Shown here: piece after piece, positions 35,290-47,400 of the stretch
Position numbering within the stretch: position 1 is the first letter of the stretch
Layout of the letters: every line of letters starts with the position of its first letter
From: Lytechinus pictus
Taxonomy: Eukaryota; Echinodermata; Echinoidea; Temnopleuroida; Toxopneustidae
Assembly: GCF_037042905.1 (NCBI RefSeq)
Contig: NC_087252.1
Location: 29,006,994-29,070,993, forward strand
Direction of reading: 5' to 3'
Length of the DNA: 64,000 bases
Position numbers and translations under genes: made by a program
Notes under the pieces: model-generated
Seen by the model: only the letters and a program-made list of their open reading frames with translations
What the model was told of the DNA's origin: nothing
Database searches by the model: none

Positions 35290-35693
35290 AGCCCGTCTCA
35301 CACTATGCGATCCGGTGCGACTCAATTTTTCAAGAAATCGCATTTAACATTAAATATGAAAGTTGCAAGAAGTAAAATTATTTTATTTAAAGTTTGGCAT
35401 ATTGTTAGGAAAACTAAAATCATCTTTTTTACTTTGCGGCAAGCACTATGGTCGGAGTAAAGTCCAAATCGGCTTCAAGTCGCAGCCGATGATGACGTCG
35501 ACACAATTTGGAATTGAATTTCATTTTATTCATTCAGGAAGGCTCTAACTGGACTGAATTTCGATTTCAGTAGTCCTACCACTATTCTGTACTCTGATCT
35601 GTAATATTTTATTACATGAAATATCCATATCAAATGTTATCACAATTAATTTGAAATTCGGATCGCAACGAATTGCATAGTGTGAGACGGGCT
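35290..35693. mobile_element. MITE with TAA target duplication (PIF/Harbinger-like)
   Basis: TIRs agcccgtctcacactatgcg and ttgcatagtgtgagacgggct are flanked by TAA on both sides (35287-35289, 35694-35696). The 3-bp TAA duplication is typical of PIF/Harbinger. Confidence 0.7.
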
Positions 35694-35696
35694 TAA

Positions 35697-37523
35697 CAGT
35701 TGCAATACTAATTAAAGGGATCGTTTAACTTTGTGAGCAGCTGATTTAAAGAATTCTCAAACTGAGTTGAAACGTGCGTATGAGTGCCTGTATTTGTCCT
35801 CAAAAACCCTGTAACAGACCACAATATAGGATGAAAAACTCTAATTTAAATACAAGTAGCAATTTATTAGCCTGATTTTGAGAACCGTCTAGTAGACGGG
35901 TTCAGCTTATGACCAGTTTTCTCCAATTCAAAAAGTCCGTTGGCTATTTTGACTGCCTTCTGTTGTGTGTATCTCCTATACACACACTATTAGCTGCACT
36001 GTACATTCAGTGTATACCTTGTACACACTGTATGTAGGTCATGCTGTGTTCATCTAGAATTAATGTGTTGTGGTGCACAGATTCCCTGTATACACATAGT
36101 CATTGAAACCAACTCCCAATTATTTCAAACTTTGGTTTACATCTCCAAGGTATTAAAATTGATCCTGTAAATATAATACTATGAAACTTTTGGGATGGTA
36201 TTTTTACACTATAAGCCTAATGTTTAGCCCATTTTCAAGAACCAAAAGGAGAATTTTTTAAATCAGAACAAAGTGAAATGATCACTTTAAGTGATGGTAA
36301 TCATGCTGCTTTACTGTAGAGCACTTTGAGACTTCTGATACAATTAATTGTAAGTGCTATATAAGCGATTGTCATCATTAGAAGGTACAAAAGTGAACGG
36401 ATTGTGCAATAAACGTAATGTATGTCCTTCGAGCAAAATCTACTTAAAATCACCGACCAGAAAGGAAACAATCACCGACCAGAAAGAAAATCTTAATTCA
36501 CTTAAAAAAAAATTATCCATAAAGATAATTTCTGGGCGATTTCTCGATACAAAACGGTACGTAAACAGTCAAAACATACATGTACATACACATATTTTAA
36601 AGTGATTTTATTGCAGTAGGATTCATTACTTATCACAATATGATACATTAGGTCATCATTATAATTTCAATAAAAACAAATTTTTACACAAATAGATCAT
36701 ATCAGATACAAGACAAGAAGTAATGATGAACTTCTTTCTAATTTACAAACTACATAATACCTATAGAATTAAACCAAACTAACTCAGTGATTCCCAAAAC
36801 TGTATTTTGACTCCCTAATGAAAAAAAAAATTGTCTCCAAGATAATGAGCAAATTTTGTAAAAGCAGGCCTTATATACTCTGTCAAGGTGCCGTATGAGG
36901 TGTCGCTTTAAAACTGTTATTGCAAATTTGTTAGTATACCAAGTTTTAGGAAACAAGCCCCTGATAAACATGTATAACCGGATCCATGACATTTGCTCTG
37001 GCGACAATTGCTTCGCTGTAAATTCCACACGTTAACGAAATGACCAACTTCAACCCTGGATTTAACAGTATACCCTATCCTAAACCAGAAATAAAACCAA
37101 ATTTTAACCCCAGAGGAATTGTCGCCAGTGCAAATATTGTGAAACCATATAACCTACATGAAACAAAAATACTCAACCATCAAACTCTCAATGACCTGAC
37201 TGCATCAGAAATTTGGAGACAAAATATGTAAATTTAGATATTATTTAACTAAACAAAAGTCTAAGAGACAATACATACAAAACATGGTGTGAATACATCC
37301 AGCATGAAGTTTCTGACACATGCCCAAAGCAAAGATACATAAAACTGGTTACCAATCCCGGACAAATGCAACTGATATTGTATATCTTCATTATAGCTTT
37401 TAACAATTGCTCACATACTGCTATTGATAGAAAGATTCATGAAACCAACCCTTGTTCGTCAATAAGCAGTCTCACAGCTACACTGTAGGTTGTGACTATA
37501 AAATTGGGTGCCAAATGCGTACT
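35697..37523. other. intergenic, no gene recognised
   Basis: AT-rich. It contains an imperfect inverted pair around 36975-37140 (tttgctctggcgacaatt / aattgtcgccagtgcaaat), probably another short inverted-repeat element. Confidence 0.4.
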
Positions 37524-37721
37524 GGGGGGTGTTTCACAAAGATTTAAGTATGACTTAGTGTTGCACTTAAGTGTTAACGCGTACATGATATGCAACGTGC
37601 AATCTTATCGATCAATACGCAGTAGTGCGCGTCCTCTTTGCGTGATCTGACCAATGCGGTCATGCCTCTTATACCTCACACAACTCGAAGTCATACTTAA
37701 AATCTTTGTGAAACACCCCCC
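37524..37721. repeat. MITE with TIR GGGGGGTGTTTCACAAAGAT
   Basis: Ends ggggggtgtttcacaaagat and atctttgtgaaacacccccc, with inner taagtatgact / agtcatactta. Non-coding. Confidence 0.8.
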
Positions 37722-37843
37722 AGGTTACCTAACATTGCTTGCAGGACCTTGTTACACCAAGGCTCGTCTGTAATTAAAACTGCTTCTTTACATGTACATG
37801 AAGCGAGGTAACTAAAATTGCTTGCACAACCTTGCAACATAGT

Positions 37844-38063
37844 GGGGGTGTTGCAAGAAAATATTTGCGTTCAATTGCAAATATTCTGTTGCAATTTTAC
37901 AACTGATAGATCAACGTTAGTTAGAGCAGATCTGATTAAACTTCTTGTTTCAAGGAGCAGATTAGCAATCAATCACTAATTTGCAATTAACTGCAAGACA
38001 TATGATAGATTTAGGGACCAAAAATAGACTTGCAATTGATCGCAAGTTTCTTGCAACACCCCA
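37844..38063. repeat. MITE with TIR GGGGTGTTGCAAGAAA
   Basis: Ends ggggtgttgcaagaaaat and tttcttgcaacacccc. The interior has repeated ttgcaatt motifs. Confidence 0.7.
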
Positions 38064-38163
38064 TCCCTAAATTGCTAAATCTAGCCAGGTCATTAAGGTA
38101 CCTTGTCAAAAGTCAAGAGCTGCATCATTTGCACAGGAATCCTGCAAGCAGCCTTTCATTACC

Positions 38164-38644
38164 AGGGCCCCGTCTTACAAAGACTTACTATTGATCCGAT
38201 CAACCACAACTATGGAAAGCCAGCAATGTCAACATCTACATTACATGTTTGTTCAAAGTTTTTTCTCGATATGCTGTATAATATGCATACATAAATTGTT
38301 TTCTTGAAAACTCAGTGGGCTTCTCTTTGTTTACAAAGGTCATTGTAAAAAATTTCCTGTAGAAAAATTATGACATTGATGGATTTCCATGTAGTTGAGG
38401 TTGATCAGATCAATCGTAACTCTATGAAAATCCATCAGTCATAATTTTTTCTACGAAAAATGTGCACAATGTCCTTTGTATGCAAAGAGAAGCGCAAGGA
38501 ATTTTTAAGAAAACAATTATTGCATGAATATGCATCATAGCTAGAAAATATTTTGAACAAACATGCATCATAGATGTTGACGTTGTTGGCTTTCCATTGT
38601 TGCGGTTGATCGGATCAATCGTAACTCTTTGTAAAACGGGGCCC
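38164..38644. repeat. composite pair of TTACAAAGAG MITEs
   Basis: Two inverted copies share the centre near 38400-38425. The outer ends are gggccccgtcttacaaagac and ctctttgtaaaacggggccc. Confidence 0.8.
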
Positions 38645-38735
38645 AGATCTCACATGTCATCAAAGACAAAATAACTCGAAATGCAGGAAAGCCACTATGA
38701 ATAGACTCAAAGTACCTTGATAGGAGGATCCCTGC

Positions 38736-39664
38736 TTAAAGGGAAAGTTTACCCAGACGAAAACTTTGTTGTCAAAATACCAGAAAAAAATAATAAACAA
38801 TAATGGTAAAGGTTTGAGGAAAAATCCATTAAAGATTAAGAAAGTTATTTGAATTTCAAGATTTTGATTTGTGACATCACATACGAGCAGCAGCCCCATA
38901 TGTTATGTAATAAAAATACATAAATTCAAATTTTCTAATGGTTCGTGATGACTAAAAATTTTCTTCTTTCAGAACCAGGTGTGAAATTATCTACTCAATT
39001 AAAAAAAAGTGAACGAATTTTAATTTATTACATGAATTGAATTTTTTTATTATATATAATTATAATTTATATTATTTTATATTAATTTATATTAATTTAT
39101 ATTAATTATAATTTATATTATATTATAATTTATATTATTTTATTATATATATTGCCTCATCACAATAAGTTAATATTTAACTGTGAAATTATCTACTCAA
39201 TTAAAAAAAAGTGAACGAATTTTAATTTATTACATGAATTGAATTTTTTTATTATATATAATTATAATTTATATTATTTTATATTAATTTATATTAATTT
39301 ATATTAATTATAATTTATATTATATTATAATTTATATTATTTTATTATATATATTGCCTCATCACAATAATTCAAATTTTCTAATGGTTCGTGATGACTA
39401 AAAATTTTCTTCTTTCAGAACCAGGTGTGAAATTATCTACTCAATTAAAAAAAAGTGAACGAATTTTAATTTATTACATGAATTGAATTTTTTTATTATA
39501 TATAATTATAATTTATATTATTTTATATTAATTTATATTAATTTATATTAATTATAATTTATATTATATTATAATTTATATTATTTTATTATATATATTG
39601 CCTCATCTCATTATGTTTAATATTCACAACTCAACAGCGATTGGTAGAAGTAAACTTATCATCA

Positions 39665-39706
<42 letters not shown>

Positions 39707-40232
39707 ATATATATATATACATGTATGCCTACATCCTACGAAAGGGCGAAGTCTATGAATGGCTTTATTCCGTCATAATACACATATAGACGTAAAGACG
39801 AAGGTAGAGGGCGTTAAGGTGCCATACGAACAACAAAAGAAGACAAAAAAAATCGCCTTAAACACAGATGTAGAGAAATATATATATATATACAAATATA
39901 TATATATATATACATGAACATATTATTGTGAATGAATACCTCGATTAAGTGGATGAAAGAAAAACAAACGCACAGACAAAAAAAAATTGTCTGTTGATAT
40001 ACTAAAGTTACAATAAAACCCATTTTCATCTTTTGAGAAAATGACATTTCATTGATATTTCTAACTCATGATACATGGGGAGCTGCTCGCATATGACATC
40101 ATAAATCAAAAAATTAAAATTTGAATAACTTTTAAATTCTTTGACTGATTTTCCTAAAACCTTCACCAATACTTTTTTTTCTGCTATTTTTACAATAAAC
40201 CTTTTTGTCAGGGTTGAACTTCCCCTTTTAAA
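38736..40232. repeat. foldback element TTAAAGGGAAAGTTTACCC, expanded by nested repeats
   Basis: Outer ends ttaaagggaaagtttaccc and gggttgaacttccccttttaa. The centre holds three copies of an AT-rich unit (from about 38978, 39182 and 39427; ending in ttgcctcatc) and two (TA)n microsatellites. It lies directly downstream of the NOMO stop and may form part of its 3' UTR. Confidence 0.7.
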
Positions 40233-40319
40233 ACACAGCACAGACATTTTACAAGGCATTCGTCGGCTAATAAGCTTTTGCTATCTACCAACATAAACCT
40301 ACGACAAAGCAGAGTATCG

Positions 40320-41410
40320 TCATGTCTTCCTTGGCTTGACTTTCTTGCGTTGCCGTGACAAATCGGCGTCGACGTTGACCGTCTCTGGTCTGCTGGTGGG
40401 GGCGGTGCTCTGTAAGCCTCGCATGCTCTGTCCGAACTGAAGTATAAATGGCAGGATCTGATGGTAAAACAAAAAAAGTAAATGTTGAGAGAGAAAAAAT
40501 CATTGAAAATACATCAATCTCCTGCTTTTAATTTTTTGATATGTTTATTTTTCTGTACAGCCAACTACATTTTCTTTTATCCGATTTTGCATGATTAAAC
40601 TTAATGGCCCATATTCTGATAGCAGGTTTAAAGTTGTGGTTTAAGTATGGATAGCCAATTGTTCCATAAATAACTAACGGTAGAGATATCATATTTCAGC
40701 TCATTTGGCTCTCAAATCATTCATAATTGTTTAGGAAGTATAAATAGGTTATTGTCTCCACCATTGATGAATCAGGAAAGAGCATAGTAAACATAAGAAA
40801 CGTACAACTTAATAAAAAAAAATTGATACTTTTGGCTTCCTATACTTAAACCACAACTTTAAGTTAAACCCGACTTCAGAATACGGGCCAATAACTTTAA
40901 ATCAATACTTTTCTCTTCTAATTTTTTCTCCCCCCCTGACCAAACATAGTTTTGCAGAAACAATTTCTGTTCTCTTCATGTCTCAGCCATCATAGATACT
41001 ACTATATCAGTTAGCTTGCTACATGTACCTCCTACCCCTCCCTCCTTCTTCTTATTCCTTCTCTTCTTCCTCTCCTTCTCCCTCCTCCTTCTTCTCCTTT
41101 TTCTTCTTCTTCTCCCCCTCCTTTTCCTTCTTCTTCTCCCCCTCCTTTCTCTTGTCCTCCTTCTCCCTCCTCTTCATCTTCTCCTTTGTCTTCTTCTGTG
41201 GCAGAACAGAGTCATATGTTGTAAAGTACCATCATTCATCCACTGTGATCTTCAGTAATTTCCTTCATACATTCTATCTCTCCCCCAAAGAGGGACGATT
41301 ATCTAAGATAAGCTAACCTTGGCATGGTTAACACCCACAGCAATGAGTGCTACAACCAGAGGAAGGGCGAAATATGAACCTTGCATAACCTCCTGCTCAA
41401 CGGCACGTTT
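40320..41410 (-). CDS. NOMO: NOMO terminal exons: transmembrane helix and cytosolic basic tail
   Basis: The exon at 41410-41318 encodes KRAVEQEVMQGSYFALPLVV and a following hydrophobic stretch. The exon at 40457-40320 continues with ILPFILQF and ends in a basic tail (SRQRKKVKPRKT). This matches the single C-terminal membrane anchor of NOMO. The end of the protein is lysine/arginine-rich, as in the human protein. Confidence 0.9.
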
Positions 41411-44400
41411 CTATTAAGAGAGAGAGAGAGAAAGAGAGAGAGAGGAGATATTGAGTAAAGAAGTTGATCTTACACATCATTATGGCTACATGTAAACGGG
41501 TTGAATGGAATTTTTTTTTATTTAGGACAGCATCAATCACAACCATCGTGATCATCATAATCATTACAATTTATCATTATCAATAATATTTATCAACGTC
41601 GCCATCAAAATCCAATGCCATCATCATCATAATCAACAACATCACCACCATTATTATCATCCTCACAATCATCACCATCATCATCCCATCATCATCATTA
41701 TTGTCACCATCGACATCATCACTATCATCATCATCATCAGTTTGTTAATGTTTGTTAAAGTTTGTTAATGTTTCGTTTTACATTCAAATCCTAATGTGAA
41801 TCTTAATGCCGTAACATTCTGTACATACGTTATGCATTTTGTAAATATTTTTATTGTTATTCAGGGCCCCAGGGAAGACCACTACTTATTGGTGAATGGG
41901 CTACCCTGTCAAAATATCAGAAATAAATAAATACATAAATAAATAAAATAAAATCATCATCATCATCACCATCATCATCATCCTTATCATCATCACCATC
42001 ACAATTATCATCATCATTACCATTAACATCATCATCTGCCTCACCACCACCACCATCATCATCATCATCATTATCATCACAATCATCCTTATAATCATCA
42101 TTATCATCATCACCATCATCATCATACTCCACCTCGTCCGCATCATCCTCCTCCTCATCACCATCATCATCATCCCCACTTTGTCCGCATCATCCCCCAT
42201 CCTCATCATCATCATCATCCTTATGATCATCATCCTCATCACGATCATCCCTATCATCATCACCACCTCCCTCCCTCCCCACCATCTCACCTGAGGACTG
42301 AACGGCAGTGTGACATGTTTCTGGTATCCAGTGCTTGTAAAGCTTGCTTCTGGTAATGTAAAATCATAGCTTGATCTGGGTAAGGTGGACTCGAGCTTGA
42401 TCATGTATCTCTGAAATAACAAACAAAACCATTATTCACAAACCAGTAATCATTGAAGTACATGTATGTCAGGGGGAAAAAATACATTGTGAACGAAGGG
42501 GTCAGTGAGCATATTTTATTAAATCATAGACGTCATATGATAGTGAAATAGAATTTAGAGAGTATTACATCATGTTAACCACCTTTATGTCGTCACATGC
42601 CCTTTAGCTACCCCTGCCTGTCACAATCTTTACAGCACACAACAACTGGGCCCCACCTTACAAAGAGTTACGATCGATCAAATCAACCTCAGCTATATGG
42701 AAATCCATCAACGTCATAATTTCTACCACAGGAAATTTGCACAATGTCCTTTGTGAATAAAGAGAAGCACACTGAATTTTCAAGAAAACAATGAATGTAT
42801 CAATATGCATCATATCTGGAAAATGTTTTGAACAAACATGCACGTTAGATGTTGACGTTGCTGGCTTTCCATAGTTGTGGTTGATCGGATCAATCGCAAT
42901 TCTTTGTAAGACGGGACCCTGGTCTTAATTTGACTTACCCTCCCATCATTAGGTACAGCAGAGAATTGAAAGAAACTTCCCGTCTCCAATGACAGTGTAT
43001 GAATGGGCGAGTCAGGATCCTCCTCACTGTATAAAGATACCTGGAAAATAAAAAGAATATAAAACAATGTCAGAAATGAAACAATGTCCTCCTCACTTAC
43101 CAACAAGTATAATAAGTTTGATTAGCAGAGCTTGCCAATGACTTTTGTTTTATTTAGGTACAGTATCTTCTGTTTATTTTATTATATAAATGTTTGTATT
43201 CTTTGTGTTTTTATGTTACGTAGGGCAACCAAGTAAAACAGCATGGCAATTGCTAATGGGGCTACCTTGTTAGAATAAAACTAACTGACTAATTAACTAA
43301 AGGCCCTGTCACATCGTTCCAGGCAAGCCTTGGGTGTGACTTGCGGGTGACTATTTTTGTTACCCGCGAATCGCCCGCATTGACAGTATCTCTCACGCAT
43401 CTCACACGCAGAAGCGCACGCAAGTCTGATTTGCTGGCAGAAAAGTTTTTAACGTGCTCAAAACTTTGCAAGGCTTGCTCGAAACGATGTGACAGGGCCT
43501 CAACTAACTGACTGACTAATTAACTTGCTAACTAACTAACTAGATTATAAATAAATTAATTAATAAATGAATGAATGAATGATGAATAAATAAATGCTAA
43601 TAATGTTTCCTCCTAGCTCTCTCTCTGTCACTTAACCCCCTGTCAGTATGTCTCTAACTCTGTTTGTCTGTATCTCTCTCTCTATCTCTTTCTGCATGTC
43701 TCTTTCTTTCTCTGTTCCTCCAGCTCCCTCAGCAACCCTTTTCAACTTTTCATGTGGAGTGGCAATGATTCTTTCTCTCTCCAATACTTTAAACCCTATT
43801 TATTTTAGCCCCCTTGACATTCTTCTCAATATATCTGTAACATGAAAGGATCATGCAGCAACATTTCATGGCTTTTTTCCATCAAGTCTCACGCCACTTG
43901 ACCAAATTAAAAGACCGGCTATTGGTCCCTCAACTTTACCCCTTTGAATACTGAAATCTGTGATTCTCATAGACTTTGTATAGGTACCGCCTAGTTCCAG
44001 TTGACAGTGGGTTAATGGTGTGACAATCTTCCTCCCTCTCTCTTTCTCCCCCCCCTTCTCTCTCTCTCTCTCTTCTTCTCTCTTACCTTCAACGATGCCA
44101 AGTATTCATGCGGAGTGACAATATTTCCTCCTATATCAAATTGGTTGAGATGTCTGAACACAATGATCCTCAAATCCTTGATCACTTTTTGGCCAATCTA
44201 TAATCCAATAAATGAAAACATGAATTATTTATACACGAAAGCAATGCAAGGTTGTTAGTGTAAATAAAAGAACCTTCCCACTGGTTATTTTATGCTTTAG
44301 GAAATATCTGCTGCATTAATCACATAATCATTTATCAACCTTGGAACCATCAAATAAGAATTTCATCAACTCTTGCTACACGTTTATGGAACATAAGCTG

Positions 44401-47400
44401 GGTGTTTTGGCGTGCACATGTAATGTAAGCCCACAGCCCGTACCCATGCACGAATGAGCAAATAAGCGGCACATTGCATTTGCGCTGAGCAGCTAGCAAC
44501 TATCCGACCCACATATAAATGCAGATGATGGGATTTGAACCCACGACCCCCTGTTTCAAAGTCCGGAGACTAATCCACAACGCTCCACATTTATACCATG
44601 GTACAATCAAAACAACCTTAATTCTGGTCACAAAGTTTTTTTGATATATATTTAACAACTAATTTGTCATAAGGAATAAGAATGAGAATGCCTGTACTCA
44701 CGGTGACGGTTTGTGTTTTTGGCGATGCTCTCTCGATATGACCGTTGCTCTCACAGTCTTTCAGCTGGATCTTGTAGTCACAGTTTGGCTATGATAAAAA
44801 CAGTAATATTTATCCTCGATTAAGTCAAGACAATGCAAAAGACATGATTAAAATAAGGCCTGAGCCACAGATCCCGGATTGACTGTTCAAGCGTTTAATA
44901 AAAATATCAATACAGGTACTCTGTCATATTTTACCCAGGGTAGCCACTTCAGTTAAAATAACTTTTCTAACAGCGGGCCCAGGTTCATATGATAAAGCTA
45001 TTATTACCTCGGCTTTAGCGCTGCTACCTTGATCAGGCCCTTGAGCATTCAAGGAACTTCTTGCCGAAGGAAAACAAGCAATGGCTTGGAATCAATCCCA
45101 CATCCCTCAGACTGAAAGACAAGAGTCATAACCACTAGACCATGACAACCCTTACATGAAACAAGTAAGAGTAAAACAATCCAGGCCTTAAAATTCTATC
45201 TGAGAATTCGTTTTATTCTAGCTTTCTCCGAATAACAAAATGGTGAATGACATTTGACCTCTGACCTACCTGGAGTCCCCTGATTCTAAAGTTGCCTTCC
45301 TCGTCCGACACACTTTCCTCTACGACCTGACCGCAGCTCTCCTCTGAGTGAGCTTCAACAGAGATGCCCGGCTCTGGCTCTCCGTTTAGTGACGTCACTG
45401 AACCGTAACAGCTGGAGGAAAACAAAATAAAGTATCACATGTGACAAACACTACACACAATATTAAACTTATTCAGCACATAACAGCTGTAGGAAAACAC
45501 AAATAGTAACACAAGCACGGGAAACGACATAGATTGCTTCCACAGAGATTCCTGGCCAAGATTCTCTGATAAGTGATGTCACTGATCCATTACAGCAGTA
45601 GGAAAAAAGAATAAAGTAACACACAATGCAAACACTACAGACACATTAATCTTATTCAGCGCATAACAGCTGTAGAAAAATAGAATAAAGTATCACATGT
45701 TAAGAAAGACCACATGGATTGCATCAATTTTCCTATTTTTCATATTTTCTTACTAATTACTCATTATTTATTTTATCTATTTATTGTATGCATTTGTATG
45801 TAGGTGTGTGAATGTATGTGTATTGTGGGATAAATGCCTATTTCTGACAGTTCGAGCAATTCTGTTCATGGCGTAAATATTTCTAAATTGAAACAATTTT
45901 TATCTCCAAGTTTGAATGAAGATTGTGATAGTGAGCCCGCCAAAGAGTTACATGTATACTTACCTGAGGAATTCAATAGTTGCATTAATAATCTGGAGTT
46001 GAATGAATTAAGAGATGTATTTTCATGCATGCATGTAAATTGTAGAAGTATATTTAAAAATGGTGATTCTCTTTTATCTCTACTTAGTATTTTAGATTTT
46101 ACATTTTGTGCAATAGGAGTCTCTGAAACTTGGTTAAAACCTGATGATATACCATTTAATATAAGTGGGTACGTATTTATTGGAAAATCAAGAGAAAAGA
46201 AAAGAGGAGGTGGTGTAGGGATTTTCATTCGTAATGATCTTAACTTTATACATAGAAAAGATCTTGATGTGAATAATGATTGTATAGAATCCATTTTCAT
46301 TGAATTTAATACTTATAAAAAAAAAAACAGTATTTGGTTCAATATATAGACCTCCAGGTCAATCTATTCCTACTTTTCTTGGAATGCTGAATCTTATTCT
46401 AGAATCTATTAATAAAGAAAATAAAGATCTCTTCTTAGTTGGGGATTTTAATATCGATCTAATGAATTCCCTTAATAGTTCAACAGTTGACAAATTTTTA
46501 GATATTCTCATGATCAATTCTATGTATCCGTTAATATATTTTCCAACACGTACCACTCATAATACAAGTTCCCTTTTAGACAATATTTTTACTAATAAAC
46601 TTGTACATATTATGTCAGGTGTTTTGATTGCAGACATCAGCGATCATTTACCTATATTTAGTATTTGTAAAAAAGAAAAGAATAAAAGTCAATCATATTC
46701 CTTTGAAAAACGTGACCTTAGTGAAGTGAATATAGGTAGGTTTATGGATAAACTCAAGAATATTAAATGGATTATTAATGAAGATCCAAATCATAGTTAC
46801 AGTTGTTTCCTACATCAATTTTTAGAATGTTATCATGATTGTTTCCCTATTAAAACTGTAAAAATAAAAAAGAGCAAACAAAACAAACCATGGATCACAA
46901 AGGAACTGAGTATTATGTGCAATAAAAAATTCAAGTTATATAGAAAATATCTTCAGAATCGAACAGCTTATAGACACGAAAAATATAAGAAGTTTCGAAA
47001 CAAGTTGAACAATGACCTAAAAAAAGCTAAACATAACTTTTATAAACATAAATTTGATAATGCTATGGGTGACATGCGGAAAACATGGAATGTTTTACAA
47101 GACATACTTGGTACAAAAAAGAAAGATAGGAAGAAAATAGTAGAAATTTCTCATGATAATAATTTGATTCAAAATGAATCTGCAATCTCTAACATATTCA
47201 ATGAATATTTTGTCAACATTGGTTACAACTTAAGGGGAAATGTGCAATATTCTAATGTAAATTATCAAACATTCTTAAAGAACAATGTGAAAACTGCATT
47301 TTTTCCACCTGTCACTTGTAAAGAAATAATTGAAATAGTTTGTAAATTGAAAAAGAATTCCAGTCCTGGTTTTGATAATGTACACATATCTGTTGTTAAA

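Noticed and set aside
41901-42422. 173-codon Met/Asp-rich frame on the minus strand
   Set aside because: It arises from the (ATC)n microsatellite read next to a real NOMO exon; only 42291-42410 is coding.
45866-46300. 144-codon ORF on the minus strand
   Set aside because: It is antisense to the LINE endonuclease coding region.
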